Notes: generated by a model from the sequence alone, not told the origin. A stretch of DNA of 32,910 bases from Gammaproteobacteria bacterium (GCA_026196545.1 JAPHSZ010000082.1:1-32910), one strand, 5' to 3'. Shown: positions 8,356-17,493, counted from the first letter of the stretch. A program made the numbers and translations.

Positions 8356-8371
8356 ATATTGATTTCAATAT
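8356..8371. promoter_or_regulatory. Palindrome at the znuA start, candidate metal-regulator operator
   Basis: ATATTGATTTCAATAT is a perfect 7-2-7 inverted repeat. It ends one base before the znuA GTG start, in the 103-base divergent gap between znuA and the small secreted gene. Zur operators are AT-rich dyads at this position in znu loci, but this sequence is not a clear match to the E. coli Zur box. The function is inferred from symmetry and place only. Confidence 0.4.
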
Positions 8372-8457
8372 AAGATAAGATAGCTGGGTGATTTTAGCAT
8401 CAATTTATTCACAAATTGGGCTGACTAGGTTCAGTTTTTTTTGGCGGGAGATAAAGA

Positions 8458-8808
8458 ATGAAGATTATATCGATAGTGATGTTGGTTTGTATGGTATTGC
8501 TAAGTAATGCGGTAATGGCAGGTGCGAATGCCAAGAAGCCGGAAGACAGGGAGTTCAAGCAGGCCAAAGTAAAAATTCTAAAAGATGTTTCTGTGCGTCT
8601 TGAAATAATGAATAAATATAAATCCTGTGTTAAGTCATCAAACAGTCGCCTTGATTTGAGTAACTGCAATCAAAAAAGGAACCGTGCTGAAAAGGCCCTG
8701 AGAATCCAGGCAGAGAAAGCCAGGGCGCAACAAAAAAAATTAGAGCAGGAAGAAATCGATCGAATGAAATCTCAAATGGGAATTAAGCTACCTGAGCGAA
8801 AAAGATAA
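8458..8808 (+). CDS. Small secreted protein of unknown function in the znu locus
   Basis: The 116-residue product begins with a hydrophobic signal peptide (MKIISIVMLVCMVLLSNAVM, probable cleavage after AMA-like residues near 21-25). The mature protein is strongly basic and charged. It has two cysteines (57 and 70) that could form a disulfide, followed by an alanine-, lysine- and glutamate-rich helix (about 75-105) likely to form a coiled coil. A good ribosome-binding site (GGGAG) precedes ATG 8458. It ends 19 bases before the znuC start, so it is probably the first gene of the znuC-znuB transcript. I recognise no family. Location suggests a zinc-related periplasmic role, which is only inference. 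Confidence 0.75.
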   Translation: MKIISIVMLVCMVLLSNAVMAGANAKKPEDREFKQAKVKILKDVSVRLEIMNKYKSCVKSSNSRLDLSNCNQKRNRAEKALRIQAEKARAQQKKLEQEEIDRMKSQMGIKLPERKR

Positions 8809-8827
8809 ATTTATCTGGGAGCCATAG

Positions 8828-9598
8828 GTGGAAAACAATATTTTACTGGCGGCCGAAAACCTGGGGCTGAGCCTGCAGGGAAAAACCATTCTTTCAGATG
8901 TGAGCCTGAGTTTGCGTGAATCTGAAATAGTGACCTTAATTGGTCCCAATGGTGCGGGCAAGACCAGTTTGATCCGAATTCTTCTGGGCCTGAGCGAGGC
9001 AACAGAAGGTCAGGTCTATCGCCGGGCTGATTTGAGCATTGGTTATGTGCCGCAACGTACCAGTATCAATGCCGTGTTACCGTTGCGGGTGCAGGACTTT
9101 TTACAGCTGGGTGGCCATTATAAAGATGGTGAAATTGCCCGTGTTCTGGCAGAGGTCGGTGTTAGCCATATTATGGATTCAGCCATCCAGAAAATCTCCG
9201 GTGGTGAATTACAGCGTGTCCTGCTGGCCAGGGCCTTATTGAAGCAGCCCAATATACTGGTGCTGGATGAGCCAGCACAGGGCGTTGATATCATCGGCCA
9301 GCAGGCCCTGTATAAACTGATTACCTCGATTCGAGACAATCATGCCTGCGGTATTCTGATGGTCTCCCATGACCTGCATCTGGTGATGGCGGCGACCGAC
9401 CAGGTGGTGTGCCTGAATACGCACGTCTGTTGTACCGGCCATCCTGACCACATTAGCGAACACCCCGAGTACCTGAAACTGTTTGGCAATGCGCTCGATG
9501 GCATGGCGGTGTACTCGCACCACCACGATCATGAACACGAATTGAATGGTGCCATTGTCTGCACCCATCATAAGGAGTGTGGTCATCACCGTGGATGA
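8828..9598 (+). CDS. znuC: Zinc ABC transporter ATP-binding protein
   Basis: ZnuC is the cytoplasmic ATPase that powers zinc uptake through ZnuB. The 256-residue protein has Walker A GPNGAGKT (39-46), a Q-loop near VPQRTS, signature ISGGELQRV (123-131) and Walker B ILVLDEPAQGVD (143-154), followed by the switch histidine in MVSHDLH. A histidine-rich C-terminal tail (HHHDHEHE and CTHHKECGHH, about 231-255) is typical of ZnuC. Translation starts at GTG 8828, supported by GGGAG (8817-8821) eight bases upstream. Its end overlaps the znuB start region. Confidence 0.95.
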   Translation: MENNILLAAENLGLSLQGKTILSDVSLSLRESEIVTLIGPNGAGKTSLIRILLGLSEATEGQVYRRADLSIGYVPQRTSINAVLPLRVQDFLQLGGHYKDGEIARVLAEVGVSHIMDSAIQKISGGELQRVLLARALLKQPNILVLDEPAQGVDIIGQQALYKLITSIRDNHACGILMVSHDLHLVMAATDQVVCLNTHVCCTGHPDHISEHPEYLKLFGNALDGMAVYSHHHDHEHELNGAIVCTHHKECGHHRG

Positions 9599-10385
9599 TT
9601 TTATTATCAATGCGCTGCTGGCGGGGGTGGGGCTGGCACTGCTGGCAGGTTCGCTGGGCTGTGTGGTGGTCTGGCGGCGCATGGCCTATTTTGGTGATAC
9701 CCTCGCGCACTCGGCCCTGCTCGGTGTGGCGCTGGCCGTGTCCGTTGAAATGCTGCCGATTTTTGGTGTCGCCGTGATTGGTGTTGCGCTGGCTTCATTG
9801 TTGTTTTTGCTGGAACAACGCCAGGAACTCTCGACTGATACCCTGCTCGGCATCATGGCGCACAGCGCACTGGCACTGGGCGTGGTGGTGCTGTCGATTG
9901 CACAGAGGCAGGGCTCCAATGTTGATTTTATGGCCTATCTGTTTGGTGACATCCTCGCCGTCAGTCGTGAAGAGCTGGTCTGGATTTATGCGGGTGCCGT
10001 GCTGGTGCTTTCGCTGTTTGCCTATCTATGGCGCGACCTGTTATCGATTTCAGTGCATGAAGAACTGGCGCGTACCGATGGTGTGTCGGTGACCCGAACG
10101 CGTTTCATCTTCATGCTGTTGCTGGCGCTGACCGTGGCGGTAGCGATAAAAGTGGTCGGTGCCCTGTTGATTACGGCACTGCTGATTATCCCTGCAGCCA
10201 GTGCACGGTTGTATTCAAGCACGCCATTGCAAATGGTAGTGTTATCCGTATTGTTTGCGGTTTTATCTGTTGTGCTGGGTCTGGCATCATCAATGCAGTG
10301 GGATATGCCAACAGCACCAGCAATCGTGCTGGCAGCGGCTGCGCTGTTTTTTCTATCGAATCTGGTGCGTACTCACCATTCATAA
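9591..10385 (+). CDS. znuB: Zinc ABC transporter permease
   Basis: ZnuB is the inner-membrane channel subunit of the zinc importer (ABC-3 family). The product is almost entirely hydrophobic, with about seven to eight membrane segments. It carries the family opening LAGSLGCVVVWRRMAYFGDTLAHSALLGVA and the ISVHEELARTDGV loop for contact with ZnuC. The start is uncertain. AAGGAG at 9572-9577 suits GTG 9591 (13 bases away) better than GTG 9579 (one base away). ATG 9546 lies far inside znuC without a ribosome-binding site. With GTG 9591 the gene overlaps znuC by eight bases, indicating translational coupling. Confidence 0.93.
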   Translation: MDDFIINALLAGVGLALLAGSLGCVVVWRRMAYFGDTLAHSALLGVALAVSVEMLPIFGVAVIGVALASLLFLLEQRQELSTDTLLGIMAHSALALGVVVLSIAQRQGSNVDFMAYLFGDILAVSREELVWIYAGAVLVLSLFAYLWRDLLSISVHEELARTDGVSVTRTRFIFMLLLALTVAVAIKVVGALLITALLIIPAASARLYSSTPLQMVVLSVLFAVLSVVLGLASSMQWDMPTAPAIVLAAAALFFLSNLVRTHHS

Positions 10386-10409
10386 TGCCTTTTTATCCGG
10401 CTTCTGCCC

Positions 10410-10437
10410 TTGTAATCAGGCAGTATGGCGCTATGTT
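10410..10437 (+). promoter_or_regulatory. Weak candidate promoter for the RND efflux operon
   Basis: TTGTAA (10410-10415) and TATGTT (10432-10437) are 16 bases apart in the gap after znuB, about 65 bases before the first efflux gene. The match to consensus is partial. Confidence 0.25.
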
Positions 10438-10459
10438 AGATAGTTCTTATATTTGTATC

Positions 10460-10486
10460 AGCAGGGTGTGCTCCTGCTTATTTTTA
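10460..10486 (+). terminator. Hairpin with T-rich tail between znuB and the efflux operon
   Basis: AGCAGG (10460-10465) pairs with CCTGCT (10473-10478), and TTATTTTTAT follows. It could end the znu transcript. If the candidate promoter at 10410-10437 is real, it would instead sit in the efflux leader just before the ribosome-binding site. Confidence 0.45.
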
Positions 10487-10500
10487 TGTGAGAGATAAAG

Positions 10501-11850
10501 ATGGATTTTCGATACCTTTTCAATATGCTGATGTTTGCTGCTGTATTGCTCAGCAGTAGCGCTCTGCAGGCACAGGACTTTAACCTCGATACTGCTGTCC
10601 TGTATGCGCTTGAGCATAATCCTGAGCTCAACGCGGTTCAGCATCAGCTACAGGCATCGAGTGCTCAGACCAGTGTCAGTAAAGCAGGCCAAATGCCGAC
10701 GCTCACCATCTCACATACGGCGCGTTTGAGTGATAACCCGCTTGATGCTTTTGCTGACAGGCTCAACACCCGCCAGGTTGCTGCTGCTGATTTCGCACCA
10801 GGCCTGCTCAATGACCCGGATTCTTCTGAGCTGTATTTTACACAGCTAGCATTACGCTGGTCGCTGTATAACGGTGGTCGGGTATCCGCCATGATTGAAA
10901 ACGCGGAGCAAACTGAAAAGCATGTTCGGTTACAGTACCAGCGCGAACGAGAAAAAATAGCATATGCAGTGACCACTGCTTACCTGAATGTATTAGCAGC
11001 TAAACAAAGCCGGCAGATTTCAGAGGATGCGGTTGAAGCCGCATCGCAGCATGCCAGGACAACATCCAGGCTGGCCAGTGAAGGGCGAATTGTAGAGTCA
11101 GACAAGCTTGCGGCGGCTGTTAACCTTGCCGCCATTCGTTCACAACGCGAACAGGCTGAAACCCGTCTACAGTCTGCAATTGATCAGTTTAAAGTGGTGC
11201 TCGGCTTGCCCATGGACAGCGAGATTAATCTTATGCCGACGAAAATGAAAACTGTTAGTGCTGAGAGTGCAGTTAAATCCTATGAGGATAAAGCTATCGA
11301 CAGGCGCAAGGATCTAGCTGCGGCCCGCGCTATGGTGCAGGCGGCAAAAGCAGGTGTTGATGCTGAACGATCCGTGCGCAGGCCGAAAATCGATCTCGTT
11401 GCCAGCTCCAACTGGTATGACGATAATCCCGGTTTTGACAGCCAGTCATCGAGCATTATGGGTGTGATTAGTTTTGACCTGTACGATGGCACCAGTAGTG
11501 GCAAGATTGATATTAAGCGGTCGAAACAACGCGAAATGCAGTGGCAGCTTCAGGCGCTCGAACAAGCGGTACGCAAGCAGGTGCGCGATGCCTACAACAG
11601 TCTGCATGAATCAGGCGAACGACTGGCTATAGCTGAAAATAATGTTGAGCTGGCTAAGCAGGCAGTAAAACTGGTTAAGCAGCGTTATGGACAGGGGCGA
11701 ACCATTTTGCTGGATCTGCTTCAGTCTGAACGTCTCTATAGCGAAGCGCGTATGGAAAAACTCACGGCACAACTGAACCTGGATGTTGCCCGGGTTGCAT
11801 TGCCTTTGGCTACGGGTAATTTATCACTGCCAGCGGGGGTATCACCATGA
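10501..11850 (+). CDS. TolC-family outer membrane efflux protein
   Basis: This is a 449-residue outer membrane factor. A signal peptide (residues 1 to about 25, ending ALQA) is followed by FNLDTAVLYALEHNPELNAVQHQLQ, the usual TolC-family entry. Two internally similar halves of long amphipathic helices follow, rich in Ala, Gln and charged residues, and the second half ends with VKQRYGQGRTILLDLLQSERLYSEAR. Such proteins trimerise into a barrel plus a periplasmic tunnel and dock to RND pumps through an adaptor. There is no lipobox. The stop overlaps the next start by four bases (ATGA), so it is the first gene of a coupled three-gene efflux operon. Confidence 0.92.
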   Translation: MDFRYLFNMLMFAAVLLSSSALQAQDFNLDTAVLYALEHNPELNAVQHQLQASSAQTSVSKAGQMPTLTISHTARLSDNPLDAFADRLNTRQVAAADFAPGLLNDPDSSELYFTQLALRWSLYNGGRVSAMIENAEQTEKHVRLQYQREREKIAYAVTTAYLNVLAAKQSRQISEDAVEAASQHARTTSRLASEGRIVESDKLAAAVNLAAIRSQREQAETRLQSAIDQFKVVLGLPMDSEINLMPTKMKTVSAESAVKSYEDKAIDRRKDLAAARAMVQAAKAGVDAERSVRRPKIDLVASSNWYDDNPGFDSQSSSIMGVISFDLYDGTSSGKIDIKRSKQREMQWQLQALEQAVRKQVRDAYNSLHESGERLAIAENNVELAKQAVKLVKQRYGQGRTILLDLLQSERLYSEARMEKLTAQLNLDVARVALPLATGNLSLPAGVSP

Positions 11851-12203
11851 GGCCGGTTTATTCTTTATGGTTAACGGCATTATTATTGATCGCCGGTGTT
11901 GTACATGCTGAAAGCTCAGGTAAACAGGCATTGTCAGTGAGTAAAAAACAACTTGTTACCCTGTCTGTTAATCTGGCGGAGGGCCAGGTTATAACGGTCC
12001 CTCGTGCGCTATTGGTGACACGCTATGGCATTCCGGGCGTGTTCGTCGTTGAAAACAACGAAGCACGTTTTCGCATGGTGCGCCCAGGCAAAACTACAAC
12101 TAAACAGGTGGAAATCCTGAGTGGTTTATTTGGTCATGAAATGCTGTTGGCAGATAAACTGGATAAGGTGCATGATGGCAGTCTTTTGGAAATATCGAGA
12201 TAG
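11847..12203 (+). CDS. Reduced RND efflux adaptor (membrane-proximal domain only)
   Basis: This short 118-residue protein lies between the outer membrane factor and the pump, where a full membrane-fusion adaptor of about 350-400 residues is expected. It has a signal peptide (about 1-21, ending VVHA). The mature part resembles only the C-terminal membrane-proximal domain of HlyD/AcrA-type adaptors: VPRALLVTRYGIPGVFVVEN (51-70), then ARFRMVRPGKTTTKQVEILSGL (74-94) and a final DGSLLEI. The alpha-hairpin, lipoyl and beta-barrel domains are absent. The gene overlaps the previous one by four bases and ends two bases before the pump gene, and its frame is intact. It therefore looks like a maintained short protein rather than decay. 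A full adaptor may be supplied elsewhere. Confidence 0.8.
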   Translation: MRPVYSLWLTALLLIAGVVHAESSGKQALSVSKKQLVTLSVNLAEGQVITVPRALLVTRYGIPGVFVVENNEARFRMVRPGKTTTKQVEILSGLFGHEMLLADKLDKVHDGSLLEISR

Positions 12204-12205
12204 CA

Positions 12206-15200
12206 ATGAGTGAACAGGATTCAGACAGGGATTTAAATATTGCCGGGCGGGTTGCGCTTTATTTTATCGATAGCAAATTAACGCTGTTAATTATGCTGTT
12301 TGCATTTCTTGCTGGGGTCTATGCTTTTCTGGTTACACCGCGGGAAGAAAACCCCACTATCGTAGTGCCAGCGGCAAATATTATTGTACAGAAGCCGGGC
12401 GCTTCTCCTCAGGAAATTCAGCAGCTTATTATAAAGCCGCTCGAAGCAATTGTGCAGGGCCTGGCCGGCATGGATCATACCTATGGCATGGCGATGAACT
12501 CGATGGGCGTGGTCAGCGTACAGTTCGAAGTTGGTGAGGATAAGGAAGATGCCTTGATCCGGTTGTATGACCGTGTCATGAGTAATATCGATCGTATGCC
12601 ACCGGGGACTATGCAGCCGCTAATCAAGCCAGTGGACGTTGATGATGTGCCGATTCTCACCATTTCATTATCCTGCGGTGGAGCGCAGGACTGCAATCTC
12701 AGGGCGGTAGCCAATGATGTACTTGAAAAGTTGCGTCGTGTTGAAGGCACAGCAGTTTCTTATGTGCATGGCGGAAGAAAACGTGCAATTCGTGTTGAGC
12801 TGGATCTGGAACGCATGCGCAATTACAACGTTACTCTGGAAGATATCCGCGATGTTGTAGAAGCAACCAATCTGGATATGCCTTCAGGCAATTTTGTTGG
12901 AGGTAACGAGCTTGCACTGGTGCAGGCGGGTGGAGCATTAAAGAATGCCGAAGATGTTGGCAATCTTGTTGTCAGTCTTTCACGGCATCAACCGGTTTAC
13001 CTGAAACAGGTGGCCATGATCATTGATGGGCCGGAGGAAATTGACCAGGTAACGCGTATTGGTTTCGGTCCGGCATTCGCAGACAAAAAGCCTAATGACT
13101 ACGAGATACCCGCAGTGACTGTGGCAATTGCAAAACAGGCCGGCAGTAACGCAGTGAGTGTTGCGCAGGACGTAATTGAAGAACTTGAGCGTATTCGGCA
13201 GAGCTCGTTGCCGGATGGGGTGGATATTGTTATTACCCGTAATGACGGGGCTAAAGCCAATGATGCCGTGAATGTTTTGATGGAGCATATGGCTATTGCC
13301 ATCATTACTGTGGTCGCATTGCTGGTCATTTTTCTGGGCTGGCGGGCTGCCTCAATCGTAACGGTTACCATCCCGCTGATTCTTTTTATCACGCTCGCTA
13401 TTGGTTATGTTGCAGGCCAGAGTATTAACCGAATTACATTGTTCGCATTAATCCTGTCATTGGGTCTGCTGGTTGATGATTCGATCGTGGTTATCGAAAA
13501 TATCTTCCGTCATTACGCGGGCAAGCAGGTTGACCGTTTGCGTTCGACAATACGGGCGGTTAACGAAATTGGCAAGCCCACTAATCTTGCAACGTTTACC
13601 GTTATTCTGGCCTTCCTGCCGATGTTCTGGGTTACTGGCATGATGGGGCCGTATATGTCGCCCATTCCGTTTAACGTGCCGGTGGCAATGTTATCTTCAC
13701 TGGTCATTGCCTATACGGTTGCGCCCTGGGCGGCGTATCGTTTTCTTAAAATCAAAGGCCACGAGCAGGGTGTTGCCCATGAGACACATCAGGGAATGCT
13801 CGAGCGAAGTTATGCCTACATAATGAAATCGATGATAGTGAGCCGACTAGCGCGTAACCTGTTTTTTGTTGCTGTATTGCTGTTGTTGTTAGCAGTTATG
13901 GTCATGCCGGTATACCAGTGGGTACAGTTCAAGATGCTACCGAAGAACAATACCAACACCTTTGTTGTGACTGTCGATATGCCTGAGGCTACTACGCTGG
14001 AGGAAACTGATTATGTTACGCGACGTATCGGTGATATCGTCCGGCAGTATCCCCAGGTGGAAACCTGGGAAACCAGTGTCGGCCATCCGGGTGTGGTTGA
14101 TTTTAATGGACTGTTACGTGGCTCGGGTTTGAAGCAGGGAGCAAACATGGCCGAAGTGCGTGTTAATTTGATTGATAAACATCAGCGAGATCAATCTTCG
14201 ATTGATATTGCGTTGAGCATGCGCCCACAGCTTGCCGATCTGGCGAAAAAAACCAGCGCCAATATCAAGCTGGTCGAAGATCCACCGGGGCCACCCGTGC
14301 GCGCTACCTTGCTCGCCGAACTTTACGGGCCTGATTACGACACATTACGTAGCATAGCCAAAGAATTGCGTCGTGAAGTTTTTGAAGTAACTGGTGATGT
14401 CGTTGATATTGATGATACGGTCACAGATGACCTTGTTGAATACGACATCGTTGTTGACCGTAAAAAAGCCATGCTTACGGGTATACCGCCAGCGACGATT
14501 GCCACAACCCTGCAAGCCTTTGTTGCTGGTGTTGATGTGGGCACTGTACATATCGAAGATGAAAAAGAGCCTGTGCCGATTCGTTTTCGTGTCCCAGTAG
14601 AACATCGCACCGGGCCGAAAGATCTGTCAAAAGTATTCTTTACGACACCACAGGGGCGTCAGGTTGCGCTTTCGGAAATTGCACAGGTTGAAAAAACCAT
14701 TTCGCCAAAACCAATTTTGCATAAAGACCAGTATCCAGTTGTCTATGTGACCGGTGAGCTTGCATCGACCAGCCAGGTGTATGCGGTATATAAGATGTGG
14801 GATTACCTGAATAATAATACATTACCAAATGGGGTTGAGCTGACCCAGTATTTTATGGCTGATCCATCTGCTTCAGGTTATGCTGTTCGCTGGGATGGTG
14901 AAATGCGTTTAACACTGGATGTGTTCCGTGATCTGGGTTCAGCATTCGCTGTAGCGATAGTGATGATTTATATTGTGCTGGTCGGTTACTACCGTTCGTT
15001 CATGATTCCATTAATTGTGATGGGCGCAATACCACTAACCATCATTGGTGTCCTGCCGGGACATGCAATAACGGAACAGTATTTTACAGCGACTTCGATG
15101 ATTGGTGTCATTGCACTGGCGGGTATCGTGGTGCGGAACTCACTATTGCTGATTGATTTTATTCTTGAGTACCGGCGTAAAGGCAATTCACTGGATGAAG

Positions 15201-15409
15201 CGGTTCTGGCAGCAGGTGTTACTCGCTTGCGTCCAATTTTGCTGACGGCATTCGCGATTATTCTTGGCACCTTTATTATTATTTTTGACCCCGTGTTTGG
15301 CGGACTTGCGGTATCACTGATCTTTGGAACTTTTGTTTCGACCGTATTGACGCTATTGGTTATACCATTGGTGTATCTGGTGTATGAGCGGCGTGGTTTG
15401 AGTGCGTAG
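12206..15409 (+). CDS. RND-family efflux pump, inner-membrane permease
   Basis: This 1067-residue proton-driven transporter has two repeats, each with one plus five membrane helices and a large periplasmic loop. Visible landmarks are the N-terminal helix (LTLLIMLFAFLAGVYAFL) and the porter-domain start EENPTIVVPAANIIVQKPGA. Helix 4 carries the proton-relay pair Asp424-Asp425 in LGLLVDDSIVVIENI, and the second half has GVIALAGIVVRNSLLLIDF. Length is normal for the family. The sequence belongs to the broad AcrB/HAE-like group; substrate cannot be told. It is the last gene of the operon after the TolC-like protein and the reduced adaptor. No clear terminator follows in the 150-base gap before ilvD. 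Confidence 0.95.
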   Translation: MSEQDSDRDLNIAGRVALYFIDSKLTLLIMLFAFLAGVYAFLVTPREENPTIVVPAANIIVQKPGASPQEIQQLIIKPLEAIVQGLAGMDHTYGMAMNSMGVVSVQFEVGEDKEDALIRLYDRVMSNIDRMPPGTMQPLIKPVDVDDVPILTISLSCGGAQDCNLRAVANDVLEKLRRVEGTAVSYVHGGRKRAIRVELDLERMRNYNVTLEDIRDVVEATNLDMPSGNFVGGNELALVQAGGALKNAEDVGNLVVSLSRHQPVYLKQVAMIIDGPEEIDQVTRIGFGPAFADKKPNDYEIPAVTVAIAKQAGSNAVSVAQDVIEELERIRQSSLPDGVDIVITRNDGAKANDAVNVLMEHMAIAIITVVALLVIFLGWRAASIVTVTIPLILFITLAIGYVAGQSINRITLFALILSLGLLVDDSIVVIENIFRHYAGKQVDRLRSTIRAVNEIGKPTNLATFTVILAFLPMFWVTGMMGPYMSPIPFNVPVAMLSSLVIAYTVAPWAAYRFLKIKGHEQGVAHETHQGMLERSYAYIMKSMIVSRLARNLFFVAVLLLLLAVMVMPVYQWVQFKMLPKNNTNTFVVTVDMPEATTLEETDYVTRRIGDIVRQYPQVETWETSVGHPGVVDFNGLLRGSGLKQGANMAEVRVNLIDKHQRDQSSIDIALSMRPQLADLAKKTSANIKLVEDPPGPPVRATLLAELYGPDYDTLRSIAKELRREVFEVTGDVVDIDDTVTDDLVEYDIVVDRKKAMLTGIPPATIATTLQAFVAGVDVGTVHIEDEKEPVPIRFRVPVEHRTGPKDLSKVFFTTPQGRQVALSEIAQVEKTISPKPILHKDQYPVVYVTGELASTSQVYAVYKMWDYLNNNTLPNGVELTQYFMADPSASGYAVRWDGEMRLTLDVFRDLGSAFAVAIVMIYIVLVGYYRSFMIPLIVMGAIPLTIIGVLPGHAITEQYFTATSMIGVIALAGIVVRNSLLLIDFILEYRRKGNSLDEAVLAAGVTRLRPILLTAFAIILGTFIIIFDPVFGGLAVSLIFGTFVSTVLTLLVIPLVYLVYERRGLSA

Positions 15410-15559
15410 TGTTTTCCGATAGTGAGCAGTAGAACATAAGGTTTGATCCAATCTGGTGGTGTGACTTTTTTGCCTGTTATTGCTTCAACCACTCATGTTC
15501 CCGGCCAAAATTTGTTATCCTTGCGCGTTCAATATTCATAATTAACCCAAAGGTGTGTT

Positions 15560-17395
15560 ATGCCCCGTTACCGCTCTAAAACCACGACCGAAGGCCGTAA
15601 TATGGCCGGTGCCCGCTCACTGTGGCGCGCGACCGGAATGAAAGATGATGATTTCCAGAAGCCGATTATCGCGGTGGTCAATTCGTTTACCCAGTTTGTG
15701 CCGGGGCATGTGCACCTTAAAGACATGGGCCAACTGGTCGCTCGCGAGATCGAAAAAGCCGGCGGTGTCGCCAAAGAATTCAACACCATCGCCGTTGATG
15801 ACGGCATCGCGATGGGTCACGACGGTATGCTGTACAGCCTGCCGAGTCGTGACCTGATCGCGGATTCGGTCGAGTACATGGTCAATGCTCATTGTGCCGA
15901 CGCCATGGTCTGTATCTCCAACTGCGACAAGATCACACCGGGCATGCTGATGGCGGCGATGCGCGTCAATATCCCGGTGGTGTTCGTGACCGGCGGGCCG
16001 ATGGAAGCCGGTAAGACCAGACTTGCCGATCATGCCCTGGACCTGGTCGATGCCATGGTGATTGCGGTCGATGACAGTGCCAGTGATGAAACCGTGGCCG
16101 AGTACGAGCGTTCTGCCTGCCCGACCTGTGGTTCCTGTTCCGGCATGTTTACCGCCAACTCGATGAACTGCCTGAGTGAGGCACTGGGCCTGAGCCTGCC
16201 TGGTAATGGCACTGTGGTTGCCACCCACGCCGACCGAGAGGTGTTGTTCAAGCGTGCCGGTTCGCTGATCGTCGAACTGAGCAAACGCTACTATGAGCAG
16301 GACGATGACAGCGTGTTGCCCCGCAACATCGGCACGAAAGCGGCGTTTAATAATGCTATGACGCTGGATATTGCGATGGGCGGATCAACCAACACGATTC
16401 TTCACCTGCTGGCTATCGCACAGGAAGCCGGTGTCGACTTTAGCCTGAAAGATATCGATGAACTAAGCCGCAAGGTACCGCAGCTTTGCAAGGTGGCACC
16501 GAACACGCCCAAATACCATATCGAAGACGTGCACCGTGCCGGTGGCATCTTCGGCATCCTTGGCGAGCTCAACCGCGCCGGCCTGCTTGACGCCCGGTGC
16601 TCGACAGTGCACAGCGGCACTATGCAGGAAGCGCTGGCGCAATGGGATATTACGCTCAATAACGATGCCGAGATCGCTGAATTTTTCAAGGCCGGCCCGG
16701 CCGGCATTCCCACTCAGACCGCGTTTAGCCAGAGCACGCGCTGGCCATCGCTGGATGACGATCGCGAGAATGGCTGTATCCGTTCGCTGGAGCACGCCTA
16801 CAGCAGTGAAGGCGGACTTGCCGTATTGCACGGCAATATCGCCGAAGATGGTTGCGTGGTCAAAACCGCGGGTGTCGATGAATCCATTCATGTGTTCGAA
16901 GGCACCGCGCACATCACCGAATCGCAGGATCAGGCCGTGGACGATATCCTCAACGATCGGGTCAAGGAAGGCGCCGTGGTCATCGTGCGTTACGAAGGCC
17001 CGAAAGGCGGGCCGGGCATGCAGGAAATGTTGTATCCAACGTCCTATATCAAGTCGAAAGGCCTCGGCGAAAGCTGCGCGCTGTTGACCGATGGCCGTTT
17101 TTCCGGCGGCACCTCCGGCCTGTCGATTGGTCACGTCTCACCCGAAGCGGCCGCCGGTGGTGCCATCGGTTTGGTGCGCAATGGCGACAAAATCCGTATC
17201 GACATCCCGAATCGTTCGATTGATGTTTTGTTGTCTGAAGAAGAACTGGCACAACGCAGGACAGAGCAGGACAAGTTGGGCTGGGCACCGAAGGAAGCAC
17301 GGCCGCGTAAGGTGAGTGCGGCGTTGAAGGCTTATGCCTTGCTGGCGACCAGTGCGGATAAGGGGGCGGTTAGGGATTTGTCTAAACTTGACTAA
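15560..17395 (+). CDS. ilvD: Dihydroxy-acid dehydratase
   Basis: IlvD dehydrates 2,3-dihydroxy-isovalerate and -methylvalerate to the 2-keto acids of valine and isoleucine synthesis. It is a cytoplasmic iron-sulfur enzyme. The 611-residue protein begins [20 protein letters not shown] and shows [14 protein letters not shown] and [20 protein letters not shown] (cluster cysteines), [36 protein letters not shown] and [13 protein letters not shown]. Length is close to the E. coli enzyme. An AAAGG/AGGTG ribosome-binding site sits before ATG 15560. A poor promoter-like pair, TTGTTA (15512-15517) and TATTCA (15533-15538), is present with 15-base spacing. No leader-peptide attenuator for branched-chain amino acids was seen in the short upstream gap. 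Confidence 0.97.
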   Translation: MPRYRSKTTTEGRNMAGARSLWRATGMKDDDFQKPIIAVVNSFTQFVPGHVHLKDMGQLVAREIEKAGGVAKEFNTIAVDDGIAMGHDGMLYSLPSRDLIADSVEYMVNAHCADAMVCISNCDKITPGMLMAAMRVNIPVVFVTGGPMEAGKTRLADHALDLVDAMVIAVDDSASDETVAEYERSACPTCGSCSGMFTANSMNCLSEALGLSLPGNGTVVATHADREVLFKRAGSLIVELSKRYYEQDDDSVLPRNIGTKAAFNNAMTLDIAMGGSTNTILHLLAIAQEAGVDFSLKDIDELSRKVPQLCKVAPNTPKYHIEDVHRAGGIFGILGELNRAGLLDARCSTVHSGTMQEALAQWDITLNNDAEIAEFFKAGPAGIPTQTAFSQSTRWPSLDDDRENGCIRSLEHAYSSEGGLAVLHGNIAEDGCVVKTAGVDESIHVFEGTAHITESQDQAVDDILNDRVKEGAVVIVRYEGPKGGPGMQEMLYPTSYIKSKGLGESCALLTDGRFSGGTSGLSIGHVSPEAAAGGAIGLVRNGDKIRIDIPNRSIDVLLSEEELAQRRTEQDKLGWAPKEARPRKVSAALKAYALLATSADKGAVRDLSKLD

Positions 17396-17400
17396 TTCGT

Positions 17401-17475
17401 GTAGCCCGGATGTAGGGTAACGGAATCCGGGGCAGTTTAGGAAGTTCCCGGATTTCGCTTTGCTGAATCCGGGGT
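17401..17475. repeat. REP-like palindromic repeat pair
   Basis: Two hairpins share the same arms. CCCGGAT (17405-17411) pairs with ATCCGGG (17425-17431). CCCGGATT (17447-17454) pairs with AATCCGGG (17466-17473). The core GTAGCCCGGATGTAGGGTAA resembles dispersed extragenic repeats common in gammaproteobacterial genomes. They follow the ilvD stop by ten bases and could also protect or terminate its mRNA. Confidence 0.7.
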
Positions 17476-17493
17476 GCTTGCTAACGGGTTCCC

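Noticed and set aside
9546-9590. ATG 9546 as the znuB start
   Set aside because: It lies well inside znuC without a ribosome-binding site and adds residues not found in ZnuB; GTG 9591 fits the AAGGAG and the family N-terminus better.
15410-15559. Branched-chain leader-peptide attenuator before ilvD
   Set aside because: No short frame rich in Leu, Ile or Val codons and no terminator hairpin is present in this gap.
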